From UBA4312 sp040266995 (lineage in GTDB: Bacteria > Bacillota_I > Bacilli_A > Erysipelotrichales > Erysipelotrichaceae), in the NCBI GenBank assembly GCA_040266995.1, contig JAWRHV010000030.1:36077-100076 (forward strand): DNA of 64,000 nt. Direction: 5' to 3'. A program made the translations under genes and the position numbers. Shown piece by piece: positions 1 through 8,467 of this stretch. Every line of letters starts with the position of its first letter. The stretch's first letter is position 1. Under the pieces are notes generated by a model, which worked only from the letters and a program-made list of their open reading frames with translations, had not been told where the DNA came from and ran no database searches.

Positions 1-2
1 AA

Positions 3-269
3 AGCAGTATGTCTGTAGATGGATTCCAAAAAACCAGATTGATTTTTTTGTTTTGTGTCAGTGATGATCAGAATTTTTCTAAGACGCATATGATGTTGTT
101 GGCTGAACTTGCTGGAAAACTAGGAAATGATGCACGTGTCAATAAATTAAATAGAGTTAAATCGAAGACTGAATTAATAGATACGATTGTTTATGATTCA
201 GAAAGCATTGTTGAAAATTCGTCAGAGGAAACCATTGAAGAGTTAGATATCCAAGTCATAGATTCTTAA
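3..269 (+). CDS. PTS EIIA domain, fructose/mannitol type (C-terminal part)
   Basis: The reading frame is open to the left edge, so this is the 3' end of a gene that starts outside the window. The visible residues (FCVSDDQNFSKTHMMLLAEL followed by a helix rich in K/L) match the last third of a fructose-type EIIA domain, after the phosphorylatable His, which is not visible. EIIA passes phosphate from HPr to EIIB in the cytoplasm. An EIIB gene follows 85 bases later and then an EIIC gene, so this is probably the EIIA of that permease. It could instead be the EIIA tail of a PRD regulator; the missing 5' part would decide. The acidic tail after the domain is not informative. Confidence 0.75.
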   Translation, partial: SSMSVDGFQKTRLIFLFCVSDDQNFSKTHMMLLAELAGKLGNDARVNKLNRVKSKTELIDTIVYDSESIVENSSEETIEELDIQVIDS

Positions 270-354
270 AAAATTACCATATTAAAAAGACCTAAATTAT
301 CGAATTCATAAAGGATTCAGCATATATCATATTCTTAAGAAAGAGGTGGCCAAA

Positions 355-669
355 ATGAAAATTGTTGGTGTTACGGCATGCACCGCTGGCATCGCTCATA
401 CATATATTGTGGCGGAAAAGATTCAACAAGCCGCAAAAGATGCTGGCCATGAGTGCAAGATAGAAACACAAGGCACAATAGGAGCACAAAACCAATTGAC
501 TTCTGAAGAGATCCAGGAAGCAGATGTAGTAATTATTGCACATGATATTGCAGTTGGAGGAACGGAAAGGTTTAAAGGCAAACCGATTGTTGATATTCCG
601 ATAAATATTGCAATGAAAAGTCCGAAGAGTTTGATTATGACAATAGAAAAAAAATTGCAGAAGAAATAA
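355..669 (+). CDS. PTS fructose-family EIIB component
   Basis: This 104-residue cytoplasmic protein has the fructose-type EIIB loop TACTAGIAHTY near the N-terminus. The Cys at residue 9 is the predicted phosphocysteine that receives phosphate from EIIA and passes it to the sugar. I chose ATG 355 over the in-frame GTG at 346 because the GTG lies inside the Shine-Dalgarno sequence AGAGGTGG. Length and the C-terminal helix fit a stand-alone EIIB. It lies between the EIIA end and EIIC genes in one transcription unit with uronate-catabolic genes, so the substrate is probably a uronic-acid derivative or a disaccharide containing one; this is inference. Confidence 0.9.
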   Translation: MKIVGVTACTAGIAHTYIVAEKIQQAAKDAGHECKIETQGTIGAQNQLTSEEIQEADVVIIAHDIAVGGTERFKGKPIVDIPINIAMKSPKSLIMTIEKKLQKK

Positions 670-690
670 GAAAAACAAGGAGAGAAAAAT

Positions 691-1800
691 ATGTTAAATG
701 ATGCAAAAAAACATGTAATGACCGGTATATCTTACATGATTCCAATGGTTGTTGCAGGAGGTATCTTAGGCGCACTTGCGAAAGGACTCGGTGGTTGGGA
801 AGTCGGTAATTTAGCACCCGATGCATCTGGGGCAACAATCTTCTCATATTTAAATGCCTTTGATTGGGGCCAGTTCTGGTGGGCTATTTCGAAATTGTCT
901 GATTATGCCATGAGCTTCGCATGTGCAGTGTTGGCTGCGGGAATTGCCTATTCAATGTCAGAAAGACCAGGTATCGTTCCAGCATTTATTTTAGGATATA
1001 CAGCTAATCAAGCAAAAGCTGGGTTTATTGGTGCGCTCATTCTTGGGTTTATTGTTGGATGGCTAGTAAATATTTTTAAAAAATATGGAGAAAAACTCCC
1101 TAAAGCTCTTCAAGGGTTATTACCTGTCTTGATTATTCCTGTATGTGTGACTTTTATTGTTGGTGCCTTATTCTTCATGTTATTAATGGGACCGATGTCT
1201 GCTATGATGACAGGTATTCAAAATTGGATCATGTCTTTAAATGAAGGCTCAAAATTCTTGATTGGAGCTGTTATTGGAGCATGTATGGGATTCGATATGG
1301 GTGGACCAATCAATAAAACCGCATCGATGGCTGCTAATGCCTTATTTGCTGATGGATATGCTGCTCCAGAAACAGCAAAAATTATTGGCGGTATGACTCC
1401 TCCACTAGGGGTTGCTATTGCAACATTCTTGCAACCGAAAAAATTTACACAGGCTGAGAAGGATACAGGAATTTCATGTATATTTATGGGCCTATGTTTC
1501 ATTACTGAAGGTGTATTGCCGTTTGCTGCAAATGATCCACTTCGCTTTATTCCGTGTTCTATGATTGGAAGCGCTATTGCCGGCGGAATGGCCATGGCAT
1601 TAGGAGTCGAAACTCCAGCGGCTCATGGTGGAATATTTGTAGCCGGTTTATCTACGAATCCAATTATTTGGGTGATTGCAATGATTGTTGGTTCTGTTGT
1701 TACCGGTGTATTGTATGCCATTATCAAAAAGAAGCCACAAGAAGAAGATGAGAATCAAGAAGAAATTGTGGATCTAGATCTGGACATCAGCATTGATTGA
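691..1800 (+). CDS. PTS fructose-family EIIC permease
   Basis: A 369-residue polytopic membrane protein that forms the sugar channel of the PTS. It shows the typical start KKHVMTGISYMIPMVVAGG, repeated hydrophobic segments, the GFDMGGPINKTA loop and the GITEG-like stretch FITEGVLPFA followed by PAAHGG, all hallmarks of fructose-type EIIC. The C-terminus is acidic and cytoplasmic. An AGGAGA ribosome-binding site precedes ATG 691. It follows EIIB by 21 bases, and its stop lies just before the aldolase gene. Family membership is clear; the substrate cannot be read from the sequence. Confidence 0.92.
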   Translation: MLNDAKKHVMTGISYMIPMVVAGGILGALAKGLGGWEVGNLAPDASGATIFSYLNAFDWGQFWWAISKLSDYAMSFACAVLAAGIAYSMSERPGIVPAFILGYTANQAKAGFIGALILGFIVGWLVNIFKKYGEKLPKALQGLLPVLIIPVCVTFIVGALFFMLLMGPMSAMMTGIQNWIMSLNEGSKFLIGAVIGACMGFDMGGPINKTASMAANALFADGYAAPETAKIIGGMTPPLGVAIATFLQPKKFTQAEKDTGISCIFMGLCFITEGVLPFAANDPLRFIPCSMIGSAIAGGMAMALGVETPAAHGGIFVAGLSTNPIIWVIAMIVGSVVTGVLYAIIKKKPQEEDENQEEIVDLDLDISID

Positions 1801-1826
1801 TATGTGATATTAGAAAGTTGGTAAAT

Positions 1827-2711
1827 ATGTATGTTTCAATGAAAGATATTCTGGCTCATGCCGATAAGAATCATTATGCGGTTATGGCTGTGAATAGCAT
1901 CAATATGGAAATGGCACGAGCTGTGATTTCTGCTGCGGAAGAAGAGCATTCTCCGATTATCATTAATCTTGGTGTTGGACAGATGGAAAATCATGCACAT
2001 CCTACAGAAATGCTACCGCTTATTAAAAGCTTGGCTGAAAGAGCCTCAGTCCCAGTTGCTTTGAATCTTGATCATGGTCAAAAACTGGAGGATGAAATTA
2101 AAGCCATCCAAAAGGGCTTTTCAAGTGTAATGATAGACGCTTCGTCTTATTCGTTTGAAGAGAATGTCAAAAGAACAGCTACAATAGTTAGTTTGGCTCA
2201 CCAAAAAGGGATTTGTGTTGAAGGTGAATTAGGGCACGTTGGCCAGGCCGTTGATAGTGATGATTCTAAAATAGACTTATATACAAATGTAGAGATGGCT
2301 GCTGAGTATGTGAAAAGAACGAATGTTGACGCACTAGCTGTAGCAATTGGAACAGCACACGGCAACTATCCTAAAGGATATATCCCAGTTCTGGACTTCA
2401 AACGATTAGCGGAATTAAAAAAAGCATTAAATATGCCTTTAGTTCTACATGGTGGATCTGGTTCTGGTGAAGATAATATCCGAAAAGCTGTAGCTGGCGG
2501 AATTAATAAGATTAATGTATGTACCGATGCATTTCATGCGGCGGAAAACGCAATGAAAAAAGCATGGGAAGAAAGTCCTGAACTGAATTATATGCAGATT
2601 ATGATGGTCGCAGAAAAAGCAATCAAACAATTCGTAAAAGAATACATTCGAATGATAGGGTCAAATAATCAATACGTATATGGCGAAACGGCAGTGGATG
2701 GCAGTGAATAA
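1827..2711 (+). CDS. Class II fructose-bisphosphate/tagatose-type aldolase
   Basis: A 294-residue TIM-barrel aldolase of the FbaA/GatY/KbaY family, which cleaves a ketose-(bis)phosphate to dihydroxyacetone phosphate plus an aldehyde using zinc. Visible motifs are LNLDHGQ (catalytic Asp and zinc His), VEGELGHVGQ, AIGTAHGNYP (zinc His), LVLHGGSGS (zinc His) and KINVCTD (phosphate binding). The track would allow ATG 1797 inside the EIIC stop, but MYVSMKDIL at 1827 matches the usual family start. Its place beside a DUF1537 kinase and PTS suggests it cleaves the product of one of them. Substrate specificity is not decidable here. Confidence 0.88.
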   Translation: MYVSMKDILAHADKNHYAVMAVNSINMEMARAVISAAEEEHSPIIINLGVGQMENHAHPTEMLPLIKSLAERASVPVALNLDHGQKLEDEIKAIQKGFSSVMIDASSYSFEENVKRTATIVSLAHQKGICVEGELGHVGQAVDSDDSKIDLYTNVEMAAEYVKRTNVDALAVAIGTAHGNYPKGYIPVLDFKRLAELKKALNMPLVLHGGSGSGEDNIRKAVAGGINKINVCTDAFHAAENAMKKAWEESPELNYMQIMMVAEKAIKQFVKEYIRMIGSNNQYVYGETAVDGSE

Positions 2712-2777
2712 ACAATGAAGGCAGGAATGTATCTTGCCTTCTTTTAAAAAAAGCAGGCAATAACACAGGAGGTTATA

Positions 2778-3536
2778 ATGTTTAGTTTAAAAGGAAAGAC
2801 AGCTTTAGTTACAGGAGCCAATCAAGGATTAGGCTATGCAATGTGTTTAGGTTTGGCAAAAGCCGGTGCAAATATTATGAATGTTGGGCGTCGGGAAAAT
2901 GATGAGAATATTCGACAGGCCGTTCAAAACGAAGGGGTTCGGTACTGTTATTACCGTACTGATTTATCCAAGGCAGATGACCAGGAAATGAATAAGATTG
3001 TTAAGGCAACCGTTAAGGAGTATGGACATTTAGATATTCTTTTGAATAATGCAGGATCCAATATTCGCCAGCCTTTTTTATCTTATGATGTAAAAAACTG
3101 GGATTACATTATTCAGTTAAATTTAAAAGCTGTATTTTTATTGTCAAAAAGTGTCGCAAACCAAATGGTGGAACAGAAAACTGGTGGAAAAATCATCAAT
3201 ATTGCAAGCATGCTGTCATATACAGGAGGTATTTTAACAACTCCTTATACCGCAAGTAAAAGTGCGATTATGGGAATGACAAAAACAATGGCTAATGAAT
3301 TGGCTATTCACAAGATTAATTGTAATTGTATAGCACCAGGATATATGGATACTCCTTTAACAAAGCCTATGCAGGAGGATCCAATCCGAAATAAGGAAAT
3401 TTTAGATCGTATTCCAGCAGGTTATTGGGGAAAACCTGAAGATTTACAAGGAGCAGTTATTTTTTTAGCAAGTTCGGCATCTGATTATGTGTGTGGTGCA
3501 ACTATCCCGGTTGATGGTGGTTGGTTATCACGTTAA
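2778..3536 (+). CDS. SDR oxidoreductase, KduD/DhuD-like (deoxyuronate dehydrogenase)
   Basis: A classical 252-residue short-chain dehydrogenase: nucleotide-binding TGANQGLG near residue 13, NNAG near residue 90, catalytic Ser in IINIASMLS and the YTASK Tyr-Lys pair. The overall pattern, including QPFLSYDVKNWDYIIQLNL and the VDGGWLSR end, resembles 2-deoxy-D-gluconate 3-dehydrogenase (KduD) and streptococcal DhuD, which reduce 2,5-diketo-3-deoxygluconate to 2-keto-3-deoxygluconate with NAD(P)H. The DhuI-like isomerase starts 15 bases after its stop, the pairing known from glycosaminoglycan-degrading streptococci. A strong AGGAGG site precedes ATG 2778. Confidence 0.88.
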   Translation: MFSLKGKTALVTGANQGLGYAMCLGLAKAGANIMNVGRRENDENIRQAVQNEGVRYCYYRTDLSKADDQEMNKIVKATVKEYGHLDILLNNAGSNIRQPFLSYDVKNWDYIIQLNLKAVFLLSKSVANQMVEQKTGGKIINIASMLSYTGGILTTPYTASKSAIMGMTKTMANELAIHKINCNCIAPGYMDTPLTKPMQEDPIRNKEILDRIPAGYWGKPEDLQGAVIFLASSASDYVCGATIPVDGGWLSR

Positions 3537-3551
3537 TGAAAGGAGACAAGA

Positions 3552-4193
3552 ATGAAAATCGCATTAATAAATGAATTTAGTCAAGCATCAAAAAATGAAA
3601 TTGTATTAAATGAATTAAAAAAGGTGGTAGAACCAATGGGACATACCGTATATAACACGGGAATGGATAAAGATGGCGATACACCTTATTTGACATATCT
3701 GAATATAGGGATTCAAGCAGCTTTGTTGCTTAACTCAAAAGCAGTGGATTTTGTTGTTACTGGATGTGGCACAGGACAAGGGGCAATGATGTCTTGTAAT
3801 GCTTTTCCTGGTGTTGTCTGTGGGTATTGTATTGATCCGTCAGATGCGTACTTATTCTTACAAATCAACAATGGCAATGCTCTTTCTTTACCATATGCTA
3901 AAGGGTTTGGATGGGGATCTGATTTAAATTTACAGTATATTTTCGAAAAAGCATTTGGCAGTCCAAAGGGAATGGGATATCCCAATGAACCGGGTAGAAA
4001 AGAATCGCAAAACCGAAACGCTGCATTATTAGAAAAAATGAAAAAGGCGATAGGAAAAGATTTGATTTCTGCTCTAAATGCCATTGATCCTGATCTAGTA
4101 AAAAGAAGCTTATCTCCACGATTTTTAGAATGTTTCTATGCAGGTTGTCAGGATGATACATTAAGAGAGTTTGTTGAAAATATGGCGGAATAG
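3552..4193 (+). CDS. RpiB/LacA/LacB-family isomerase, DhuI-like
   Basis: A 213-residue sugar isomerase with the RpiB-family active-site loop VVTGCGTGQGA and the conserved GVVCGYC strand. At 213 residues it is clearly longer than ordinary ribose-5-phosphate isomerase B (about 150), and its start MKIALINEFSQASKN and the KGFGWGSDLNL segment resemble streptococcal DhuI, the isomerase that converts 4-deoxy-L-threo-5-hexosulose uronate to 2,5-diketo-3-deoxygluconate. The neighbouring upstream dehydrogenase supplies the next step. The DhuI assignment comes from remembered family features and context and is likely, not proven. Confidence 0.82.
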   Translation: MKIALINEFSQASKNEIVLNELKKVVEPMGHTVYNTGMDKDGDTPYLTYLNIGIQAALLLNSKAVDFVVTGCGTGQGAMMSCNAFPGVVCGYCIDPSDAYLFLQINNGNALSLPYAKGFGWGSDLNLQYIFEKAFGSPKGMGYPNEPGRKESQNRNAALLEKMKKAIGKDLISALNAIDPDLVKRSLSPRFLECFYAGCQDDTLREFVENMAE

Positions 4194-4202
4194 AATAATA
4201 AG

Positions 4203-4859
4203 ATGAAAAAAATAGTTATGATACATACCAGTCCGGTTTCCTTAGATGAACTAAAAAAATTGGTGAACGAAATAATCCCAAACACAGAGTTGGTAAATAT
4301 TATTGATGACTCATTATTGGAGGAAGTGAAAAAGAATAATGGCATTACTCCAAGCATTATTGCGCGAATGAATGCGTATGTCCAAATAGCTCAGTCCATG
4401 GCTCCGGATTTAATCTTCAATCAGTGTTCTAGCGTGGGGGAAGCGTTTGATATAGCAAAAAAAGCGACAACTGTAAAAACACTTAAAATCGATGAGCCTA
4501 TGGCAGAAGCTGCAGTTAAGGCAGGGAAAACGATTGGTGTTGTTGCGACGGTTAAATCTACTATGAAACCAAGTTGTCGATTGATTGAAAGGAAAGCAAA
4601 AGAGAAGAATAGGATCGTTAAAATTAAAGAATTTCTGGTTGACGGGGCCTTAGATGTTCTAATGAAAGAAAACAATGTAAAAAAACACAATGAAATGGTA
4701 TTGAAAAAGATTCAGACTGCTTGTGGTGAATGTGATGTTGTTGTTTTGGCACAAGGATCGATGACAGCAATTCTTCCATATCTGAAGGGAATTGACAAGC
4801 CTGTTCTAACATCACCAAAACTTGCTATAGAAAAAGCAAGAGATATTTTATATGAATAA
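4203..4859 (+). CDS. Asp/Glu/hydantoin racemase-like protein
   Basis: A 218-residue protein of the Asp/Glu racemase superfamily. The first catalytic-cysteine loop is visible as LIFNQCSSVGEA, and the helix GKTIGVVATVKSTMKPS fits the second half of the fold. The position of the second catalytic Cys reads VVLAQGSMTA, so that Cys is missing. It is therefore probably not a two-base racemase and may be an isomerase or lyase acting on an acid sugar. The gene overlaps the start of the DUF1537 gene by 8 bases, indicating translational coupling. No good Shine-Dalgarno sequence is seen upstream. Confidence 0.72.
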   Translation: MKKIVMIHTSPVSLDELKKLVNEIIPNTELVNIIDDSLLEEVKKNNGITPSIIARMNAYVQIAQSMAPDLIFNQCSSVGEAFDIAKKATTVKTLKIDEPMAEAAVKAGKTIGVVATVKSTMKPSCRLIERKAKEKNRIVKIKEFLVDGALDVLMKENNVKKHNEMVLKKIQTACGECDVVVLAQGSMTAILPYLKGIDKPVLTSPKLAIEKARDILYE

Positions 4860-6147
4860 AAGAATAATTGTTGTACTTGACGATGATCCTACCGGAATTC
4901 AAACAGTACATGATGTGCCAATGATTACTGAACTTGATGAAAGCAGTATTGAGGAGGCTTTTATAAAAGAGTACCCACTTTTTTATGTACTCACAAATTC
5001 TAGGTCGTTTTCTAAAAAACAGACGATTAAATATCATAAAGAAATAACAAATGTTTTAATCGGAAAATCGAAGAAATATAATAAGGAACTTGTGATTGTA
5101 TCCCGAAGCGATTCGACGCTGCGTGGTCATTATCCCACAGAAACAGAAACTATCTATAAAGAATTAATAAACAGTGGAATGCATATTGATGGCGAGGTTT
5201 TATGCCCATATTTACATGGAATCAGAAAAACAGAAAGAGATATTCATTATGTATTATCTGATCAAAAATGGATTCCAGTTGGGGAAACAGAATTTGCAAA
5301 AGATCCGACATTTGGGTTCCAATCAAGTGATTTGAAAGAATATGTAGAGGAAAAAACAAAGGGTAAATTTTCGGCAGCATCATGTGTGAGCATTGAACCT
5401 CAAGATAAAAGAATTCTTGAAAAGCTGAATAATGTATCAGGATTTAAAAAAATAATAATCAATGCGACCTGTATGGAAGATTTAAAGTATTTGGTAAAAG
5501 GAATAGAAAAGTCAACTAGCACATTCATTTTTAGATGTTCAGCCAGTTTGGTTAAAGAGTTAGGACATATAGAAGACCGACCTTATTTAACTTATAAAGA
5601 ATGTACAGACAATGGCCATGGAGGCTTGCTTTTAGTAGGGTCTCATGTTCAAAAGACAAATGAACAGCTGAAATTTTTAAAAGAACACGATCCAAATTTA
5701 TATTGGGTTGAATTTGATCAAAAAAAAATACTAGAAGGAACTATTCAAGAAGAGATTAAACGTTGTGCAGATTTGGTAAACAAAAATTTAGAGGCAGATC
5801 ACCACGTTGTTCTTACTACCTGTAGAAAGCGGATAGATGTAAAAAATGGATCACGAGAAGACCAGTTGGCATTAGCTATAAACATTTCCTTCGCTTTTAC
5901 AGGTATATTGCAGCATTTAGCGGTTCGACCACGATTCTTGATTACTAAGGGAGGAATAACATCTTCTCATTCGCTAACTCACGGTCTGCATATTAAAAAA
6001 ACGATTATTCTTGGGCAGATCGATGAAAACATAGGCGTTGTAAAATGTTTGGATGAGAATCGGTGGAAAGGGCTGCCAATTGTCATATTCCCTGGAAATG
6101 TAGGAAAAAAAGACACAATATTTAAAGTTTTACGGAAGCTGAGGTAA
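4852..6147 (+). CDS. Four-carbon acid sugar kinase family protein (DUF1537)
   Basis: A 431-residue two-domain kinase of the OtnK/DtnK (DUF1537) family, which phosphorylates four-carbon acid sugars such as threonate or erythronate with ATP. Motifs are the N-terminal VVLDDDPTGIQTV, SRSDSTLRGHYPTE, the glycine-rich LLLVGSHV starting the C-terminal nucleotide-binding half, LITKGGITSS and the terminal FPGNVGKKDT. Length is typical. It overlaps the upstream racemase-like gene. Known DUF1537 pathways pair the kinase with an aldolase or PdxA2-like dehydrogenase; here the operon supplies a class II aldolase, which may act on the phosphorylated product. Confidence 0.88.
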   Translation: MNKRIIVVLDDDPTGIQTVHDVPMITELDESSIEEAFIKEYPLFYVLTNSRSFSKKQTIKYHKEITNVLIGKSKKYNKELVIVSRSDSTLRGHYPTETETIYKELINSGMHIDGEVLCPYLHGIRKTERDIHYVLSDQKWIPVGETEFAKDPTFGFQSSDLKEYVEEKTKGKFSAASCVSIEPQDKRILEKLNNVSGFKKIIINATCMEDLKYLVKGIEKSTSTFIFRCSASLVKELGHIEDRPYLTYKECTDNGHGGLLLVGSHVQKTNEQLKFLKEHDPNLYWVEFDQKKILEGTIQEEIKRCADLVNKNLEADHHVVLTTCRKRIDVKNGSREDQLALAINISFAFTGILQHLAVRPRFLITKGGITSSHSLTHGLHIKKTIILGQIDENIGVVKCLDENRWKGLPIVIFPGNVGKKDTIFKVLRKLR

Positions 6148-6149
6148 GA

Positions 6150-6986
6150 ATGGACAAGAAAGTATTTGGGTATCCGATATTTGATAAATATGGAGAAATG
6201 ATTTTGACAACATACGATAATGAATATCGCGATATGTTAATGGATATTAGAGTATATAGAATGAAAAGAACGGAGATTCGCCTGTTTGAAAGCGAAGAAG
6301 AAGAAATTGCTGTTTTACTTTTGCAAGGACAAATCTGCTGGAATGTCGATGGAATTGAAGATAATGCAGAAAGAAAGAGTGTTTTTATAGATGGACCATA
6401 TGCTGCGCATGTATCCAAAGGGAAAAAGATAATAGTGAAAGCAATAGAAGAGTCAGAAATATTGGTTCAAAAGACAAACAACAAAAATGATTTTAAGTCT
6501 GTTATTTATTCGCCTGAAAATGTTCAATGGATTGATTCATGGAAAGATGAATTAAATAATACTGCATGTCGTCGAGTGGGTACAATTTTTGATTATAGTA
6601 CTGAACCTAATAGCCATATGGTATTAGGTGAAGTATTAAATGATCCAGGAAACTGGTCCGGATATCCCCCTCACAGACATGTTCAACCAGAGTGTTATTA
6701 CTTTTTGTTTGACTATCCGGAAGGGTTTGGTGCGAGCTTTGTTGGCGACAAGGTGTTTAAAAGCGTAAACAGAAGTTTTTCTGCAATTCCTGGCGGGCAG
6801 CTACATCCACAATCGGTTGCACCTGGTTTTCAAATGTATACATGTTGGATGATACGTCATTTGGATAATAATCCATGGTTACAAACAAGTCGGTGTGTAG
6901 ACGAAAAGTATACATGGCTTCATAAAACAGTTTTTGATGAAAAAACAAATGCGTTTAAGAAAAATAATTCAAGAAAGCAATTATGA
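6150..6986 (+). CDS. IolB/KduI-family cupin isomerase
   Basis: A 278-residue bicupin resembling 5-deoxy-glucuronate isomerase (IolB) and the related KduI. The metal-binding signature is clear in the C-terminal cupin: GNWSGYPPHRHVQPECYYF (two His and a Glu) and, later, GGQLHPQSVAPG with the further His. No other inositol genes are present, so the true substrate is probably a uronate or deoxyuronate of this operon. KduI is reported to isomerise hexuronates, and no uronate isomerase UxaC is visible, so this protein could feed tagaturonate to UxaB. The start lies 2 bases after the previous stop; its end overlaps uxaA by 4 bases (ATGA). Confidence 0.82.
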   Translation: MDKKVFGYPIFDKYGEMILTTYDNEYRDMLMDIRVYRMKRTEIRLFESEEEEIAVLLLQGQICWNVDGIEDNAERKSVFIDGPYAAHVSKGKKIIVKAIEESEILVQKTNNKNDFKSVIYSPENVQWIDSWKDELNNTACRRVGTIFDYSTEPNSHMVLGEVLNDPGNWSGYPPHRHVQPECYYFLFDYPEGFGASFVGDKVFKSVNRSFSAIPGGQLHPQSVAPGFQMYTCWMIRHLDNNPWLQTSRCVDEKYTWLHKTVFDEKTNAFKKNNSRKQL

Positions 6987-8464
6987 AAAATTCAATAATA
7001 ATTCAGTCGGTAGATACGGTAGCCGTAGCATTACAAGACTTGGGCAAAGGAACTATCTGTACGTTGAATAAAAAAGATATTTGTTTAGTAGACGATATAC
7101 CACAAGGTCACAAGTTTTCGATAACAGACATCCCGAAAGATCATCCGGTTATCAAGTATGGGAATTCAATCGGTTATGCAACAAAAGACATAAAAAAAGG
7201 ACAGTGGGTGCACACTCATAATATAAGAACTGGATTGAATGATGTATTGACGTATACATATAAGCCTATGCTGAAGGATTTGATATCGAAAGAAAGGAAA
7301 CAATTCTTAGGATTTCGTAGAAAAAACGGAAAGATTGGGGTTCGTAATGAAATCTGGATCATTCCTACCGTAGGGTGTATGAATAGTGTGGCAAAAGAAA
7401 TCGAAAAACAATCACAAATTTTTTTGAATAAAAAGATTGATGCCATTTGTGCATATTGCCATCCATATGGATGTTCTCAAATGGGAGAAGATCAGGAGTA
7501 CACAAGAAAAATATTGACAAACCTGATTCAACATCCAAATGCAGGAGGAGTACTGGTTCTGGGGCTTGGATGTGAGAATTCCAATGTGGCAGTTTTAAAA
7601 ACTTATTTATCGAATTATGATTCAGAACGCATTCGTTTCCTGGAGGCACAGTCAATAGAAAACGAAGTTGACACATCATTAGAAATAATCAAAGAACTTG
7701 CGAATATAATGCAAAAAGATGTCCGAAAACCTATCTATAGTGATGAATTGATTATTGGGCTAAAGTGTGGAGGCTCGGATGGGTTATCGGGAATTACCGC
7801 AAATCCGACGGTTGGTATTTTCTCAGATTATTTGATTTCGCAAGGAGGAACTACAGTTTTAACTGAAGTTCCAGAGATGTTTGGAGCAGAAAGCATCTTA
7901 ATGAACAGATGTATTAACGAGGAAGTATTTAATCAAACCGTTTTAATGATTAATCAATTCAAAGAATATTATAAAAAACACAATTTGGTAATTTATGAAA
8001 ATCCATCACCGGGAAACAAAAAAGGCGGAATATCAACGCTTGAAGATAAATCATTAGGTTGTATCCAAAAAGCTGGAAAGGCAAATGTTGTTGATGTATT
8101 GAAATATGGAGAATCTGTTACAAAGAAAGGATTGAATTTGCTGAGTGCACCAGGTAACGATTTAGTGGCATCGACAGCATTGGCTGCCAGTGGCTGTCAG
8201 ATTATTCTATTCACAACTGGAAGAGGGACTCCTTTTGGAGGACCTGTTCCAACTATTAAAATTTCTAGTAATTTATCTTTGTCAGCAAATAAGAAAAAAT
8301 GGATAGATTTTGATTGTGGAAAGTTGGTAAAAAACGCTAGCCTGGATTATTTAGGTCAGCAGCTATTTGAATTCGTTCAAAAAGTCTCCTCTGGAGAAAA
8401 AGTGAAAAGTGAGATAGCAGGCTACCATGATATGGCAATTTTTAAACAAGGAGTAACACTCTGA
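6983..8464 (+). CDS. uxaA: Altronate dehydratase
   Basis: A 493-residue full-length altronate dehydratase, converting D-altronate to 2-keto-3-deoxygluconate. The N-terminal SAF-like domain covers about residues 1-95 and ends in IKKGQWVHTHN. The large GD_AH_C domain follows with GFRRKNGKIGVRNE, PTVGCMNSVA, AYCHPYGCSQMG, LKCGGSDGLSGITANP and FTTGRGTPFGGPVPTIKISS, which include the Cys/His residues for metal binding. Galactarate dehydratase belongs to the same family, but the adjacent tagaturonate reductase argues for altronate. Translationally coupled to the IolB-like gene through an ATGA overlap. Confidence 0.92.
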   Translation: MKNSIIIQSVDTVAVALQDLGKGTICTLNKKDICLVDDIPQGHKFSITDIPKDHPVIKYGNSIGYATKDIKKGQWVHTHNIRTGLNDVLTYTYKPMLKDLISKERKQFLGFRRKNGKIGVRNEIWIIPTVGCMNSVAKEIEKQSQIFLNKKIDAICAYCHPYGCSQMGEDQEYTRKILTNLIQHPNAGGVLVLGLGCENSNVAVLKTYLSNYDSERIRFLEAQSIENEVDTSLEIIKELANIMQKDVRKPIYSDELIIGLKCGGSDGLSGITANPTVGIFSDYLISQGGTTVLTEVPEMFGAESILMNRCINEEVFNQTVLMINQFKEYYKKHNLVIYENPSPGNKKGGISTLEDKSLGCIQKAGKANVVDVLKYGESVTKKGLNLLSAPGNDLVASTALAASGCQIILFTTGRGTPFGGPVPTIKISSNLSLSANKKKWIDFDCGKLVKNASLDYLGQQLFEFVQKVSSGEKVKSEIAGYHDMAIFKQGVTL

Positions 8465-8467
8465 TTT

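Noticed and set aside
292..678. 128-codon minus-strand frame over EIIB
   Set aside because: Shadow of the EIIB gene; Cys/Phe/Asn-rich translation with no start signal.
1218..1595. 125-codon minus-strand frame inside EIIC
   Set aside because: Antisense to a clear EIIC gene and without a ribosome-binding site.
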